64,000 nt of DNA, taken from Marinomonas shanghaiensis (lineage in GTDB: Bacteria; Pseudomonadota; Gammaproteobacteria; Pseudomonadales; Marinomonadaceae). Below the pieces are notes generated by a model, which ran no database searches, was not told the DNA's origin, and worked only from the letters and a program-made list of their open reading frames with translations. The stretch is taken from contig NZ_QGOK01000005.1 in NCBI RefSeq assembly GCF_003259175.1, positions 248,001 through 312,000 on the forward strand, in the 5' to 3' direction. Shown here piece after piece: positions 17,213 to 26,869 of the stretch (its first letter is position 1; each line of letters opens with the position of its first letter). The translations under genes were made by a program, and so were the position numbers.

Positions 17213-17860
17213 ATGAAACCTTACCAAAGAGACTTTATTGAATTCGCTATTGAACAAAACGTGTTGCGCTTTGGCGAATTTACGCTTAAATCAGGCCGCG
17301 TAAGCCCCTACTTTTTTAATGCAGGCTTATTTAGTTCTGGCCAAGCACTAGCTAAGTTAGGACGCTTTTACGCAACCTCATTAATGGAAGCAAATGTTCC
17401 ATTTGATGTTCTGTTCGGTCCTGCCTATAAAGGCATTCCGTTGGCAACCACAACTGCGGTTGCCCTCTATGACCATCATAATGTAGACACACCATACGTT
17501 TTCAACCGTAAAGAAGCAAAAACTCACGGTGAAGGCGGTTCTCTTGTAGGTGCTCCGTTAGCGGGTAACGTCATGATCATTGATGACGTTATCACTGCAG
17601 GGACCGCCATTCGAGAAGTCATGGCAATCATCCAACAAGCTAATGCGCTTCCAGCGGGTGTTCTTATCGCCTTAGATCGTCAGGAACGAGGCCAAGGTGA
17701 GTTGTCTGCTATCCAAGAAGTCGAACGTGACTTCGGTATGCCCGTCATAAGTATCGTCTCGTTAAACGACATTATGACGTATTTGGCAGAACAGGATGCC
17801 CCAGAATTCGCTAAGCACCTTGATGCGGTAAAAGCGTATCGTTTGCAATACGGCATTTAA
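17213..17860 (+). CDS. pyrE: Orotate phosphoribosyltransferase
   Basis: A 215-residue pyrimidine-biosynthesis enzyme that joins orotate to PRPP to give OMP. The N-terminal block [13 protein letters not shown], the [11 protein letters not shown] loop, the flexible-loop segment [12 protein letters not shown] and the PRPP motif [15 protein letters not shown] are all intact. ATG 17213 has TGGAG 7 bases upstream. Longer in-frame versions run into the crc promoter region and can be dismissed. It is a single gene, divergent from crc and convergent with slmA across a long hairpin. Confidence 0.96.
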   Translation: MKPYQRDFIEFAIEQNVLRFGEFTLKSGRVSPYFFNAGLFSSGQALAKLGRFYATSLMEANVPFDVLFGPAYKGIPLATTTAVALYDHHNVDTPYVFNRKEAKTHGEGGSLVGAPLAGNVMIIDDVITAGTAIREVMAIIQQANALPAGVLIALDRQERGQGELSAIQEVERDFGMPVISIVSLNDIMTYLAEQDAPEFAKHLDAVKAYRLQYGI

Positions 17861-17869
17861 TGCAAAAAA

Positions 17870-17926
17870 TGATGCTATAAAAGCTAGGTATGAGGTTTTG
17901 CCTCAGACCCTAGCGGTTTAGCATCA
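17870..17926. terminator. Long shared hairpin between convergent pyrE and slmA
   Basis: Three nested stems share one axis: TGATGCTA/TAGCATCA (17870-17877 with 17919-17926), GCTAGG/CCTAGC, and TGAGG/CCTCA around a TTTTG loop. On the minus strand the stem is followed by TTTTTT, so it terminates slmA. Its outer arm includes the last slmA codons. It may also protect the pyrE 3' end. Confidence 0.65.
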
Positions 17927-18503
17927 AATTTTGTGCCAAAGCTGTCCATTGTTCTTGCCAAATTTCCATTGGCTTTACTTTAAACCCGCTACGCACGTAG
18001 TGGCGTATCTTGCCTTCGATAATAGCGATTAGAAAATTTGCACAGGGAGCAACGCCCATTGCTGGTCGCAATCCTTGTTTTAAATCGGCTTCACGCATTA
18101 CCTGTTTCAGCTGAGTTTCAATGCGATCAAAAACTTGCGCAATACGGACGCGTAATCGTTCTGTTTCGCCCGCTAATGCATCGGCTGTGAGTAAACGGCA
18201 CATGCCTGGGTTTTGCTCAGCAAATCCGAGTACCAGCGTCATGATCATTTCGATACGAGAGACCACATTGCTTTCTTCTTGGATAATACGAGTAATGCGC
18301 GTAAAAAGCGTTTCTTCAATAAACTCGATTAAGCCTTCAAACATTTTGGCTTTGCTTGGGAAATGGCGATATAAGGCCGCTTCCGATACGCCAACTTGCT
18401 TAGCTAACGCCGCCGTTGTGATACGCGCTCCAGGGCTACTTTCTAGCATCTGAGCGAGTGCCTGCAATATTTCAGTGCGACGATCGTGTTTCTTATTGCT
18501 CAT
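17910..18503 (-). CDS. slmA: Nucleoid occlusion factor SlmA (TetR family)
   Basis: A 197-residue DNA-binding division inhibitor that blocks FtsZ ring assembly over the nucleoid. The TetR-type helix-turn-helix (about 25-60) reads ITTAALAKQVGVSEAALYRHFPSK, matching SlmA, and the C-terminal helices include FLIAIIEGKIRHYVRSGF. It lies 58 bp downstream of argB on the same strand, next to pyrE and dut, the locus where slmA is found in many gammaproteobacteria. Length and context agree. Confidence 0.93.
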   Translation of the reverse strand: MSNKKHDRRTEILQALAQMLESSPGARITTAALAKQVGVSEAALYRHFPSKAKMFEGLIEFIEETLFTRITRIIQEESNVVSRIEMIMTLVLGFAEQNPGMCRLLTADALAGETERLRVRIAQVFDRIETQLKQVMREADLKQGLRPAMGVAPCANFLIAIIEGKIRHYVRSGFKVKPMEIWQEQWTALAQNLMLNR

Positions 18504-18561
18504 TTGTCGTATCCAATTACTAACAATATTGTCAATTCATCACATTAACAACAGTGAAGAC

Positions 18562-19790
<1,229 letters not shown>

Positions 19791-20246
19791 TTATTTTGTG
19801 CCTGTATGACCAAAGCCGCCTTCGCCGCGTTCGGTGTTATTAGAGAACGAATCTACAAAATCCAAATCAACTTTTACAATGGGCTGAAACAGTAATTGGG
19901 CGATTCTGTCTCCTGGATTTACGGTGAAAGGTTCTTGCCCATCATTGTGAATAAGAATGCCGAGTTCTCCATGATAATCTGAGTCAATGACTCCTGGATG
20001 CGCTCTTACGCCATGCTTTAGTGCTAACCCTGATCGAGAGGCAATGATTGCCACAATGTTAGGGTCTTTCATATTAAACGCTAAGCCAGAAGGAAAAAGA
20101 TGACGTCCACCGCTTTCAATGATAACTGATTCCGTTATACATGCCCTTAAATCTAAGGCGGCAGATCCTGGCGTCGCGTATTTTGGAAGTTCAATTGAGT
20201 CACCAAGTAAAGGATTAACTATTCTGGCTTCTATCTGTCTGTGCAT
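19791..20246 (-). CDS. dut: Deoxyuridine 5'-triphosphate nucleotidohydrolase
   Basis: A 151-residue trimeric dUTPase converting dUTP to dUMP and pyrophosphate, which keeps uracil out of DNA and feeds dTMP synthesis. All five motifs are visible: GSAALDLRA (1), [11 protein letters not shown] (2-3 region), [13 protein letters not shown] (3), [10 protein letters not shown] (4) and the glycine-rich tail [12 protein letters not shown] (5). In related bacteria coaBC and dut adjoin. Here a foreign-looking two-gene cassette separates them. Confidence 0.96.
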   Translation of the reverse strand: MHRQIEARIVNPLLGDSIELPKYATPGSAALDLRACITESVIIESGGRHLFPSGLAFNMKDPNIVAIIASRSGLALKHGVRAHPGVIDSDYHGELGILIHNDGQEPFTVNPGDRIAQLLFQPIVKVDLDFVDSFSNNTERGEGGFGHTGTK

Positions 20247-20298
20247 AAATGTGACCTCATTTATAACTGTGATACCTTATGAATTCCGCAAATATACC

Positions 20299-20382
20299 AT
20301 GTTCGCTATTCTTTGGTGTGCAGGTGAGTTTATTTTTTGCGTAGTTTGGCTGATTGCAAGGCCTTTATTAGGGAAAGCATGA
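20299..20382 (+). CDS. Possible tiny single-pass membrane protein
   Basis: A 27-codon frame from ATG 20299 (or about 37 codons from a GTG near 20269) encodes one hydrophobic helix (FAILWCAGEFIFCVVWLIARP) with a basic end. It lies directly upstream of the dUTPase-like pair and could belong to it, or be chance in the divergent promoter region. No clear Shine-Dalgarno sequence is present. Confidence 0.25.
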   Translation: MFAILWCAGEFIFCVVWLIARPLLGKA

Positions 20383-20401
20383 GAATGTAGGGAGTCAACT
20401 T

Positions 20402-20962
20402 GTGATATTGAATAGCAATTTAAAGGCATGTGGAGTGAGTGTTTTTCCTAGTGTTGAGCTAGGAAAAGAAAAAGTGTCCGTTGATTTATCTGTGGGTGTT
20501 CTATACCAACGAAGTGGGGATACCGATTGGCTAGAAATAAAGAAATCTGTTGTATTGCAACCGAGTAGTTGCGTCATTATTGAAACTCAGGAAAGTATAT
20601 CTATGCCGAATAATGTATTTGGTATGCTTTCGACCAAAGGAAGTATTGGCGGGAAAGGTATCATAACGGCTAATACCAAGTTGGATCCTTTGTTTGTCGG
20701 TAAGCTAAGAATCCCCGTTTTTAATGTCAGCGGTCGTAAGGTTGAATTGCAAGTTGGGCAAGCGTTTTGCTCTATGTCGTTTTGGCGAACCGAGGCGCCA
20801 ATAGTTGGAATGGAAACTCGTACAGCAATAAAAACTCAACCAAAAACCGAAAATTGGTTGAAAGATTTCTGGGGAAGGTACTCAGCTCAGATTTTAACCG
20901 GCGCTTTTTCAATTTTTGGCTCTATTATCGCGGCTATAATGACAGTGACATTGGGGGGATAA
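20402..20962 (+). CDS. dUTPase/dCTP-deaminase-fold protein with C-terminal membrane anchor
   Basis: A 186-residue protein whose core (about 20-130) resembles the dCTP deaminase/dUTPase fold: ETQESISMPNNVFGMLSTKG, then GIITANTKLDPLFVGKLRIP and VELQVGQAFCSMSF. Catalytic positions look lost. Where dCTP deaminase has the Arg of the S-x-x-R motif there is Gly (KGSIGGKG), and the Glu of the LE strand is Pro (LRIPVFN). Residues 163-184 form a hydrophobic tail, so it is probably membrane-anchored. The start at 20402 is GTG, ahead of ATA TTG. The stop overlaps the next ATG (TAATG). I infer a non-catalytic partner or sensor for the downstream protein. Confidence 0.6.
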   Translation: MILNSNLKACGVSVFPSVELGKEKVSVDLSVGVLYQRSGDTDWLEIKKSVVLQPSSCVIIETQESISMPNNVFGMLSTKGSIGGKGIITANTKLDPLFVGKLRIPVFNVSGRKVELQVGQAFCSMSFWRTEAPIVGMETRTAIKTQPKTENWLKDFWGRYSAQILTGAFSIFGSIIAAIMTVTLGG

Positions 20963-21480
20963 TGCTTTTAACAAGAAATGCTTTGCAGGCTTTAGTGACG
21001 GCGGGTTTGGCTGTTAATAAAAATAATGCTGTGCAGGTTGACGTATCTTCTATTTGCCTGCGGTTAGATAATCAATTTACCGTGTATGATCCTTATGAGG
21101 GGGAGCCTTTTATTCCTCCAAAAGCAATGCCTAGCACAATGAAAACCATTGCTCAAAATGATTTTTTTATCTTGCCTCCGGGAGGCAGTGTTCTGGCTTG
21201 TACGGAAGAGTATATTGCTATGCCAAATGATAAATTTGGTTTAGTTCAAACAAAAGGCTCTATTGCTAGAGGGTTTATCTCTGTTCATATGAGTGATGGG
21301 CAAGTGGATCCTGGCTACAAAGGAAAAGTAACGTTAGAGATCGTAAACATGAGTTCGTTTTATTACAAACTTGTACCGGGAATGCCAATTGCGTCTTTAT
21401 TTATTATTAATACAGACGAAAGTGTAGAACCTTATGATGGTCGCTATCAGTCTTCCAGTGGCCCTACTGCTATGAAGTAG
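20962..21480 (+). CDS. dCTP-deaminase-like protein
   Basis: A 172-residue protein with a better-preserved dCTP deaminase core: TEEYIAMPNDKFGLVQTKGS, IARGFISVH, QVDPGYKGKVTLEIVN and YKLVPGMPIASLFI. R103 and E126 match the catalytic Arg and Glu, and S100 is present, though the neighbouring Ser of the SS pair is Gly. It could deaminate dCTP, hydrolyse dUTP, or only bind nucleotides. ATG 20962 has GGGGGGA upstream and overlaps the previous stop. Its 3' end overlaps the convergent coaBC gene by 11 bp. Anti-phage dCTP deaminases deplete nucleotides, and a similar role is possible here. Confidence 0.65.
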   Translation: MLLTRNALQALVTAGLAVNKNNAVQVDVSSICLRLDNQFTVYDPYEGEPFIPPKAMPSTMKTIAQNDFFILPPGGSVLACTEEYIAMPNDKFGLVQTKGSIARGFISVHMSDGQVDPGYKGKVTLEIVNMSSFYYKLVPGMPIASLFIINTDESVEPYDGRYQSSSGPTAMK

Positions 21481-22699
21481 AAGGTCCTAGGGTGTACTCG
21501 TTGATAAATTCAACCAGTACACTCGCTAGCCGGCTTTTTGCGGCTTTATCTGGCGACCACGTTTGGTCTTTGGTGATCACAGTGACTTGGTTCTCGTCTT
21601 GATTAAAACCAATGTCGGCACGAGATACGTCATTGGCGATGATAATATCCAAACCTTTGCGTTCGAGTTTGCTTTTCGCGTATTCGATCACGTTTTGCGT
21701 TTCTGCCGCGAAGCCGACGATGGTTTTTGCGCGTTTTTGTTGGGCAAGTGTGGCGATGATGTCTGGATTTTTAACGAGCGTTAGGGTGACTTCATCTGTG
21801 TCGGATTGTTTTTTCATTTTCTGATCACAGGCTGTTTTCATTTTAAAGTCGGCCACCGCTGCGGCGCCAATGAAAACATCTGCTTGATTATTCATGCTTT
21901 GCTGACAAGCCGCTAGCATGTCATCGGCGCTTTTCACCAAAATGAGGTTCGCACCCGATGGTGCTGTTATTTGTACTGGTCCACTGACTAAGGTGACCTT
22001 GGCACCACGAGCTATTGCGGCCGTGGCGAGGGCATAACCCATCTTGCCTGAGCTGTGATTGCTGATAAAACGAACGGGGTCGATGGCTTCCATGGTGGGG
22101 CCAGCGGTGATCACCCAATGTTGGCCGGATAAATCTTGTGTTATTGAATCGTTTTCGAAGTGAGCGGTAACCGCATTGAAAATATCGCTCGGTTCGCTCA
22201 TGCGCCCAGGGCCAATGTCACCGCAAGCTTGTGCCCCATCAGCTGGGCCAATATTGAGCACACCGCGTTCGGTAAGAAGCTTGGTATTGGCTTGCGTGGC
22301 AGGATGACGCCACATGGCTTGGTTCATGGCCGGCGCCAGTAATACGGGCGATTCGGTGGCTAGGCACAAGGTACTTAACAAGTCGTTTGCCATGCCTTGA
22401 GCGTAGCGCGCCATGAAGTCAGCAGAGGCGGGTGCAATGACAATTAAATCCGCCCATTTTGCCAGTTCTATGTGTCCCATTCCCGCTTCGGCATTTGGGT
22501 CTAATAAGGTGCTGCGTACTGGGTGACCAGAAATCGCTTGCAGCGTCATTTCGGTGACAAAGGCTTTTGCGCCATCGGTTAAAACGACTTGAACCTCGGC
22601 GCCCGCCTTGGTGAGCAAACGAATCAGTTCGATGCTTTTATAAGCGGCAATGCCACCGGTAATGCCTAATAAAATGCGTTTTTGAGCGAGATTTGACAT
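21470..22699 (-). CDS. coaBC: Bifunctional phosphopantothenoylcysteine decarboxylase/synthase
   Basis: A 409-residue coenzyme A enzyme. The N-terminal flavin-dependent CoaC domain (about 1-185) shows LGITGGIAAYKSIELIR, the catalytic His in GHIELAKWAD, the PAMNQAMW motif and the Cys in QACGDIGPGRM. The C-terminal CoaB domain (about 190-400) shows WVITAGPTMEAIDPVRFISN and later VKNPDII. The last residues (YTLGPSTS) are read from sequence shared with the dCTP-deaminase-like gene, so the end of coaBC was probably set by the insertion of that cassette. Confidence 0.95.
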   Translation of the reverse strand: MSNLAQKRILLGITGGIAAYKSIELIRLLTKAGAEVQVVLTDGAKAFVTEMTLQAISGHPVRSTLLDPNAEAGMGHIELAKWADLIVIAPASADFMARYAQGMANDLLSTLCLATESPVLLAPAMNQAMWRHPATQANTKLLTERGVLNIGPADGAQACGDIGPGRMSEPSDIFNAVTAHFENDSITQDLSGQHWVITAGPTMEAIDPVRFISNHSSGKMGYALATAAIARGAKVTLVSGPVQITAPSGANLILVKSADDMLAACQQSMNNQADVFIGAAAVADFKMKTACDQKMKKQSDTDEVTLTLVKNPDIIATLAQQKRAKTIVGFAAETQNVIEYAKSKLERKGLDIIIANDVSRADIGFNQDENQVTVITKDQTWSPDKAAKSRLASVLVEFINEYTLGPSTS

Positions 22700-22804
22700 A
22701 AAAAACTTCTCAATTCGTGCTGTGGTCGATAAAGTGAGTAAATAGGCAGGACGCCAGTCTCATTGACATTAAATGCAAGATTAACATGGATCAAGGAGTA
22801 GATC

Positions 22805-23479
22805 ATGAGTATTAAACATTGGCCTGAACAAGAAAGACCCAGAGAAAAGCTTATTCATCAAGGGGCGAGTGCGCTGAGTGATTCCGAATTGCTGGCGATA
22901 TTTCTTCGAACTGGCACGCAAGGCATCAGCGCGGTGGAACTGGCCCGTCAAGTGTTGTCCCAATTTGGCGGTTTGCGTGCGCTTATGTCGGCCAGTCGCG
23001 AAGAATTTTGCCAAGGCTTTGGTCTTGGTGATGCAAAATACACCCAACTACAAGCCGTGTTAGAAATGTCCAAACGACATTTACAAGAACAACTGATGCG
23101 CGAAACCGTGTTTACCAGCGCGGAACACGTCCGAACTTACCTTTCTTCTCAACTACGCCATTCCCAGCGAGAAATATTCGCGGTGCTCTTCTTAGATACT
23201 CAGCACAGGTTAATCCGCTATCAAGAGCTCTTTATGGGCACCATAGATGCCGCGGCGGTTTATCCGCGTGAAGTCGTTAAAGCCGCACTGCAATTCAATG
23301 CTGCTGCGGTCATTCTGGCTCACAATCACCCAAGCGGCGTGGCAGAGCCCAGTCAGGCGGACATCAGCATTACCGAAAGAATTAAACGTGCGTTGGATCT
23401 AGTCGATGTGCGATTGCTTGATCACTTTGTAGTGGGCGATGGCTCGCCTGTGTCCTTGGCCGAGAGAGGGTTGGTGTAG
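22805..23479 (+). CDS. radC: RadC-family JAB1/MPN protein
   Basis: A 224-residue RadC protein. An N-terminal helix-hairpin-helix-like region (about 1-95) includes [20 protein letters not shown]. The C-terminal MPN+ domain (about 100-224) holds the zinc-hydrolase motif [15 protein letters not shown]. The family was once linked to DNA repair, but its function remains unclear. ATG 22805 has a good AAGGAG 7 bases upstream. It is divergent from coaBC, the usual gammaproteobacterial arrangement. Confidence 0.93.
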   Translation: MSIKHWPEQERPREKLIHQGASALSDSELLAIFLRTGTQGISAVELARQVLSQFGGLRALMSASREEFCQGFGLGDAKYTQLQAVLEMSKRHLQEQLMRETVFTSAEHVRTYLSSQLRHSQREIFAVLFLDTQHRLIRYQELFMGTIDAAAVYPREVVKAALQFNAAAVILAHNHPSGVAEPSQADISITERIKRALDLVDVRLLDHFVVGDGSPVSLAERGLV

Positions 23480-23583
23480 CTTGTATTTTGATATAGGATA
23501 AAGTTCTTATTTGGTTACTTTGATAGTTAATTATTAGTTAAAGTGACTATTTAGGGATTTTGTTTGATTTTATTTGACGACAT

Positions 23584-23605
23584 TTTAGAAAGGTTCTAAA
23601 TTTAG
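23584..23605. promoter_or_regulatory. Overlapping palindromes, candidate HipB operator
   Basis: TTTAGAA-AGG-TTCTAAA (23584-23600) is a 7-bp inverted repeat and CTAAATTTAG (23596-23605) is a second palindrome sharing its right arm. A further imperfect repeat, GTTACTTT with AAAGTGAC, lies upstream near 23513-23547. HipB-type antitoxins bind such repeats to repress their own operon. Confidence 0.4.
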
Positions 23606-23654
23606 GACATAAGAGGTGATTTAATCTCACAATGTAACCATATTGGAACCTTGT

Positions 23655-23981
23655 ATGACTATTGAAAAATCTTCGGCTGCTCTTTCTGAGGAGCTTGGAG
23701 AGCGTTTAAAGCAAGCTAGGTTGAATCTGAACCTGACTCAGTCCGAGGTCGCGGCACTTGCTGGTGTTGCTCGCAAAACGGTTTTAAATGCCGAAAAAGG
23801 TAAAGTGCAATTAGAAGTGTTTGTGGCAATCATGATTGCATTGAATTTAACGGATCAATTGAATTTATTTCTGCCAAAACAAGAAATATCACCATTGCAA
23901 CTGGCTAAGCTAGAGGGCAAAAAACGACAGCGAGCGTCTGGGCAGCATCGGGAGAGTGATGGAGGAAAATTAGGATGGTGA
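23655..23981 (+). CDS. HipB-like antitoxin (XRE-family helix-turn-helix)
   Basis: A 108-residue antitoxin and autorepressor. The helix-turn-helix (about 14-66) reads RLKQARLNLNLTQSEVAAL, then GVARKTVLNAEKG. The tail is basic and glycine-rich. ATG 23655 is preceded by GGAACC, a weak site. An in-frame TTG at 23643 is the alternative. The gene overlaps hipA by 7 bp, which fits a type II toxin-antitoxin operon in which antitoxin comes first. Confidence 0.82.
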   Translation: MTIEKSSAALSEELGERLKQARLNLNLTQSEVAALAGVARKTVLNAEKGKVQLEVFVAIMIALNLTDQLNLFLPKQEISPLQLAKLEGKKRQRASGQHRESDGGKLGW

Positions 23982-25291
23982 TGGAAGTTGTTAAGGTTTC
24001 CTATCTAGGTCACGACGTTGGCGCCGTGAGTTTTGATAGTGATAAAGGCATTGGAGCTTTTGAATATACAGCAAGCTTTATAAAAAAAGGGATAGAGCTT
24101 TCCCCTCTTAAAATGCCGTTATCCAGACGGATTTTTAGTTTTCCTGAACTTGATTTTAATACCTTTAAAGGTTTACCTGGATTAATTGCAGACTCTCTCC
24201 CCGATAATTTTGGTAACTCAGTTCTTAATGCTTGGGTGGCAAGTCAAGGTAAGTCTCCTAATGACATTTCTCCTCTACAACGGCTTCAATACACTGGGAA
24301 AAGAGGTATGGGGGCTCTGGAGTATTCACCCGCTACAAAGCTGCGTAGCCTGAATGCATCGCAACAAGTTGAAATTCAATCTCTTGTTTCAATTGCGCAA
24401 GAAATTTTAGACTCTCGTGGTGTATTTGAGGTAGAGCTTAATAAGGATGGACGAGAAGAAAGAGAAGCAATGTTGTCGTTACTCTCTGTTGGTATGAGTG
24501 CTGGCGGAGCAAGGCCTAAGGCGGTATTGGCATTTAATAAAGACTTTACTCAAGTTCGCTCCGGACAAACGACCGTTCCTGAAGGTTTTACGCATTACCT
24601 AATGAAATTTGATGGTGTAAATGAACACAATCAGAACCAAGAGACATTTGGGGATCCCTTAGGTTACGGAGCTATGGAATTTGTTTATTATTTGATGGCC
24701 GAAAGTTGTGGTATTGAAATGATGCCCTGTAGGTTGCTTGAAGAAGGTGGCAGGCGGCACTTTATAACGCAGCGATTTGATCGCGTAAGTAATACCAAAG
24801 TCCATGTCCAGACTCTCAATGGGTTGGCCCATGTTGACTACAATAAACCAGGCTCATTTTCCTATGCAGAAATATTCAGTGTGGCTCGGCAATTAAAGCT
24901 GCCTGCAACGGATGCCCAGCAGATATTAAAGCGCATGGCATTTAACATCATTGCTAGAAACCATGATGATCATGCCAAGAATTTTGCTTTTATTCTGAAA
25001 AATGATAAGTGGTCGTTAGCACCAGCCTACGATTTAGCCTATAGCTACAAACCCGGAAGTAAATGGGTCAGTAGTCATTGGATGAGTTTGAATGGGAAAA
25101 GAGATGGCTTTACTAGAGCGGATTTTTATAGCTTACAGAAGCTGAGTCCTTTATTCAGTAAGCGCAAAATCGATAACGTCATTGATGAAACGATTGAGTG
25201 CGTATCTCAATGGCGATCTTTAGCCCAAGAGTGGAATGTACCTCGGTCTCTTAGAGAGGAAATCCAATCTAACTTAAGACTTAGCCTTTAG
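23975..25291 (+). CDS. HipA-family serine/threonine kinase toxin
   Basis: A 438-residue HipA-type toxin that would phosphorylate a translation factor such as glutamyl-tRNA synthetase and cause dormancy. The N-terminal HipA domain includes GLPGLIADSLPDNFG. A Gly/Ser-rich nucleotide loop is GMSAGGARPKAVLAF, the catalytic core is ARNHDDHAKNFAF (catalytic Asp about 331) and the metal site is APAYDLAYSY. No truncation is visible, so it is probably active. It overlaps the antitoxin gene, and ATG 23981 is an alternative start. The cassette lies between radC and rpmB, genes that are usually neighbours. Confidence 0.87.
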   Translation: MVMEVVKVSYLGHDVGAVSFDSDKGIGAFEYTASFIKKGIELSPLKMPLSRRIFSFPELDFNTFKGLPGLIADSLPDNFGNSVLNAWVASQGKSPNDISPLQRLQYTGKRGMGALEYSPATKLRSLNASQQVEIQSLVSIAQEILDSRGVFEVELNKDGREEREAMLSLLSVGMSAGGARPKAVLAFNKDFTQVRSGQTTVPEGFTHYLMKFDGVNEHNQNQETFGDPLGYGAMEFVYYLMAESCGIEMMPCRLLEEGGRRHFITQRFDRVSNTKVHVQTLNGLAHVDYNKPGSFSYAEIFSVARQLKLPATDAQQILKRMAFNIIARNHDDHAKNFAFILKNDKWSLAPAYDLAYSYKPGSKWVSSHWMSLNGKRDGFTRADFYSLQKLSPLFSKRKIDNVIDETIECVSQWRSLAQEWNVPRSLREEIQSNLRLSL

Positions 25292-25416
25292 ATTATGTGA
25301 ACTGATCATTTTTTTAACAAAAGAATTGCTCAATGGGTTGGGTTATGGGAAAATGCGCGCCGCTATATCCTCGGTATGGGATTTTTTTGATTCATAAGGA
25401 ATCATGCTCCGCCTGA

Positions 25417-25433
25417 GGAAGTGAAACACTTCC
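25417..25433 (+). promoter_or_regulatory. Leader hairpin upstream of rpmB
   Basis: GGAAGTG-AAA-CACTTCC (25417-25433) is a perfect 7-bp stem with a 3-base loop in the rpmB leader, about 35 bp before the start codon. No T-run follows, so it is not a terminator. GATTC/GAATC repeats lie just upstream. Ribosomal-protein feedback or mRNA protection are possible roles. Confidence 0.4.
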
Positions 25434-25467
25434 AATAATCTTTCTGGATAGCAAAAGGTATTTAATT

Positions 25468-25704
25468 ATGTCTCGCGTATGTCAAGTTACTGGGAAGCGT
25501 CCTGTTACAGGTAACAACGTTTCTCACTCAAAACGCCGCACTAAGCGTCGTTTTCTTCCAAACCTTCACTGGCACCGTTTTTGGGTCGAAGGTGAAAACC
25601 GCTATGTACGTTTGCGTGTATCTTCTAAAGGTATGCGTATTATCGATAAAAAAGGTATTGAATCAGTTCTTGCTGAAATTCGTGCCAACGGCGAAAAAGT
25701 ATAA
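25468..25704 (+). CDS. rpmB: 50S ribosomal protein L28
   Basis: A 78-residue L28, part of the large ribosomal subunit. The N-terminus [17 protein letters not shown] and the block RFLPNLH with [11 protein letters not shown] are diagnostic. AAAAGG precedes the start. It is cotranscribed with rpmG 11 bp downstream, the normal rpmB-rpmG pair. Confidence 0.98.
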   Translation: MSRVCQVTGKRPVTGNNVSHSKRRTKRRFLPNLHWHRFWVEGENRYVRLRVSSKGMRIIDKKGIESVLAEIRANGEKV

Positions 25705-25715
25705 GGATCTGAATC

Positions 25716-25886
25716 ATGGCTTCTAAAGGCGCTCGCGATCTAATTCGCATGGTATCTTCTGCTGGTACTGGTCACTTTTACACAACTGACAAGAACAAGC
25801 GTAATACTCCTGACAAACTTGAAATGAAAAAGTATGACCCAGTAGTACGTAAGCATGTTATGTACAAAGAAGCGAAAATTAAATAA
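25716..25886 (+). CDS. rpmG: 50S ribosomal protein L33
   Basis: A 56-residue L33 encoded by ATG 25716 to TAA 25884-25886, preceded by AAGGAT. It contains [20 protein letters not shown] and ends in YKEAKIK, as in E. coli. It has no cysteines, so it is the zinc-free form, which does not depend on zinc supply. A strong terminator follows. Confidence 0.97.
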   Translation: MASKGARDLIRMVSSAGTGHFYTTDKNKRNTPDKLEMKKYDPVVRKHVMYKEAKIK

Positions 25887-25907
25887 TTTTCTTTCTTTGT
25901 CAAAAGG

Positions 25908-25933
25908 AACCGACTCATTGAGTCGGTTTTTTT
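25908..25933 (+). terminator. Rho-independent terminator of rpmBG
   Basis: AACCGACTC (25908-25916) and GAGTCGGTT (25920-25928) form a perfect 9-bp stem with a 3-base loop, ending in seven T. Confidence 0.93.
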
Positions 25934-26050
25934 GTATCTAGCATATAGTAGTAGAAGCAAGTTGTTCATCTGGTCAGTTTTTTGCTGTATCTACTTGCTG
26001 CACTTTTTTCGTTTACTCAGTATTGTCTGTGTCTCGCATTGAGGTCAACC

Positions 26051-26869
26051 ATGCCGGAATTACCAGAAGTAGAAACCACATTACGTGGCATTGAGTCTAA
26101 GTTAATAGGACGCACTCTTGCGAGAGTGGATATTCGTCAGCCTAAATTACGCTGGTTGATAACGCCTGAGCTAAGCTCTGAGATGGTAGGAGACGAAATC
26201 ACTCATCTATCTCGTCGTGGCAAATACATTGGTATTCATACTGCAAAAGGTACCTTGATTGTTCATCTTGGTATGTCTGGAAGCTTGTATTTTGTGCCAG
26301 CCGAGACGCCGCCGATGTTTCATGATCATGTGGATTTTTGCTTTGCCGACGATGATGTATGGTTGCGGTACACGGACCCTCGTCGCTTTGGTGCCATTTT
26401 GTGGACAACAGCGGATTGGAACGAGCACGAATTGATCAAGCATCTTGGGCCAGAGCCTCTGTCTGATCTGTTTAATGTTGATATGCTGTTTGCCCGTGCA
26501 AAGGGCCGTAAAGTCCCCATCAAAACCTTTATTATGGACAGTAAAGTCGTGGTGGGGGTGGGAAATATTTATGCCAATGAGGCCTTGTTTAAAGCGGGTA
26601 TTCGTCCTGATCGTTTGGCGGGTAAGATCAGTAAAGCGCGTTTGGCGCGTTTGGTCGAATGCATTAAAGTGGTGCTGGCGGCTGCCATTAAACAGGGCGG
26701 CACTACCTTAAAAGACTTTGTTGGTGGGGATGGTAAGCCGGGTTATTTTAAACAGGAGTTGGCGGTTTACGGCCGAGCGGATAAGCCTTGTTTAGTCTGT
26801 GGCGCTCCCCTCAAAGAGATTCGTCAGGCCCAGCGTAGTACGGTATTTTGCGCTAATTGCCAATCTTGA
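26051..26869 (+). CDS. mutM: Formamidopyrimidine-DNA glycosylase
   Basis: A 272-residue base-excision repair enzyme removing 8-oxoguanine and formamidopyrimidines, with AP-lyase activity. The catalytic N-terminus is intact after Met removal (PELPEVETTLRG: Pro1 nucleophile, Glu2). The helix-two-turn-helix region includes VVGVGNIYANEALF, and the C-terminal zinc finger is CLVCGAPLK...FCANCQ. ATG 26051 is dictated by the catalytic Pro. Longer in-frame starts are excluded because Pro must follow the initiator Met. It is downstream of rpmBG, the common gammaproteobacterial order. Confidence 0.96.
   Translation: MPELPEVETTLRGIESKLIGRTLARVDIRQPKLRWLITPELSSEMVGDEITHLSRRGKYIGIHTAKGTLIVHLGMSGSLYFVPAETPPMFHDHVDFCFADDDVWLRYTDPRRFGAILWTTADWNEHELIKHLGPEPLSDLFNVDMLFARAKGRKVPIKTFIMDSKVVVGVGNIYANEALFKAGIRPDRLAGKISKARLARLVECIKVVLAAAIKQGGTTLKDFVGGDGKPGYFKQELAVYGRADKPCLVCGAPLKEIRQAQRSTVFCANCQS

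Noticed and set aside
20767..20961. Longer N-terminus for the dCTP-deaminase-like protein
   Set aside because: This in-frame extension runs through the preceding gene. ATG 20962 has a strong GGGGGGA site and a TAATG overlap.
25417..25433. Terminator upstream of rpmB
   Set aside because: A perfect hairpin is present but no T-run follows and it lies in the rpmB leader, so it is reported only as a leader structure.
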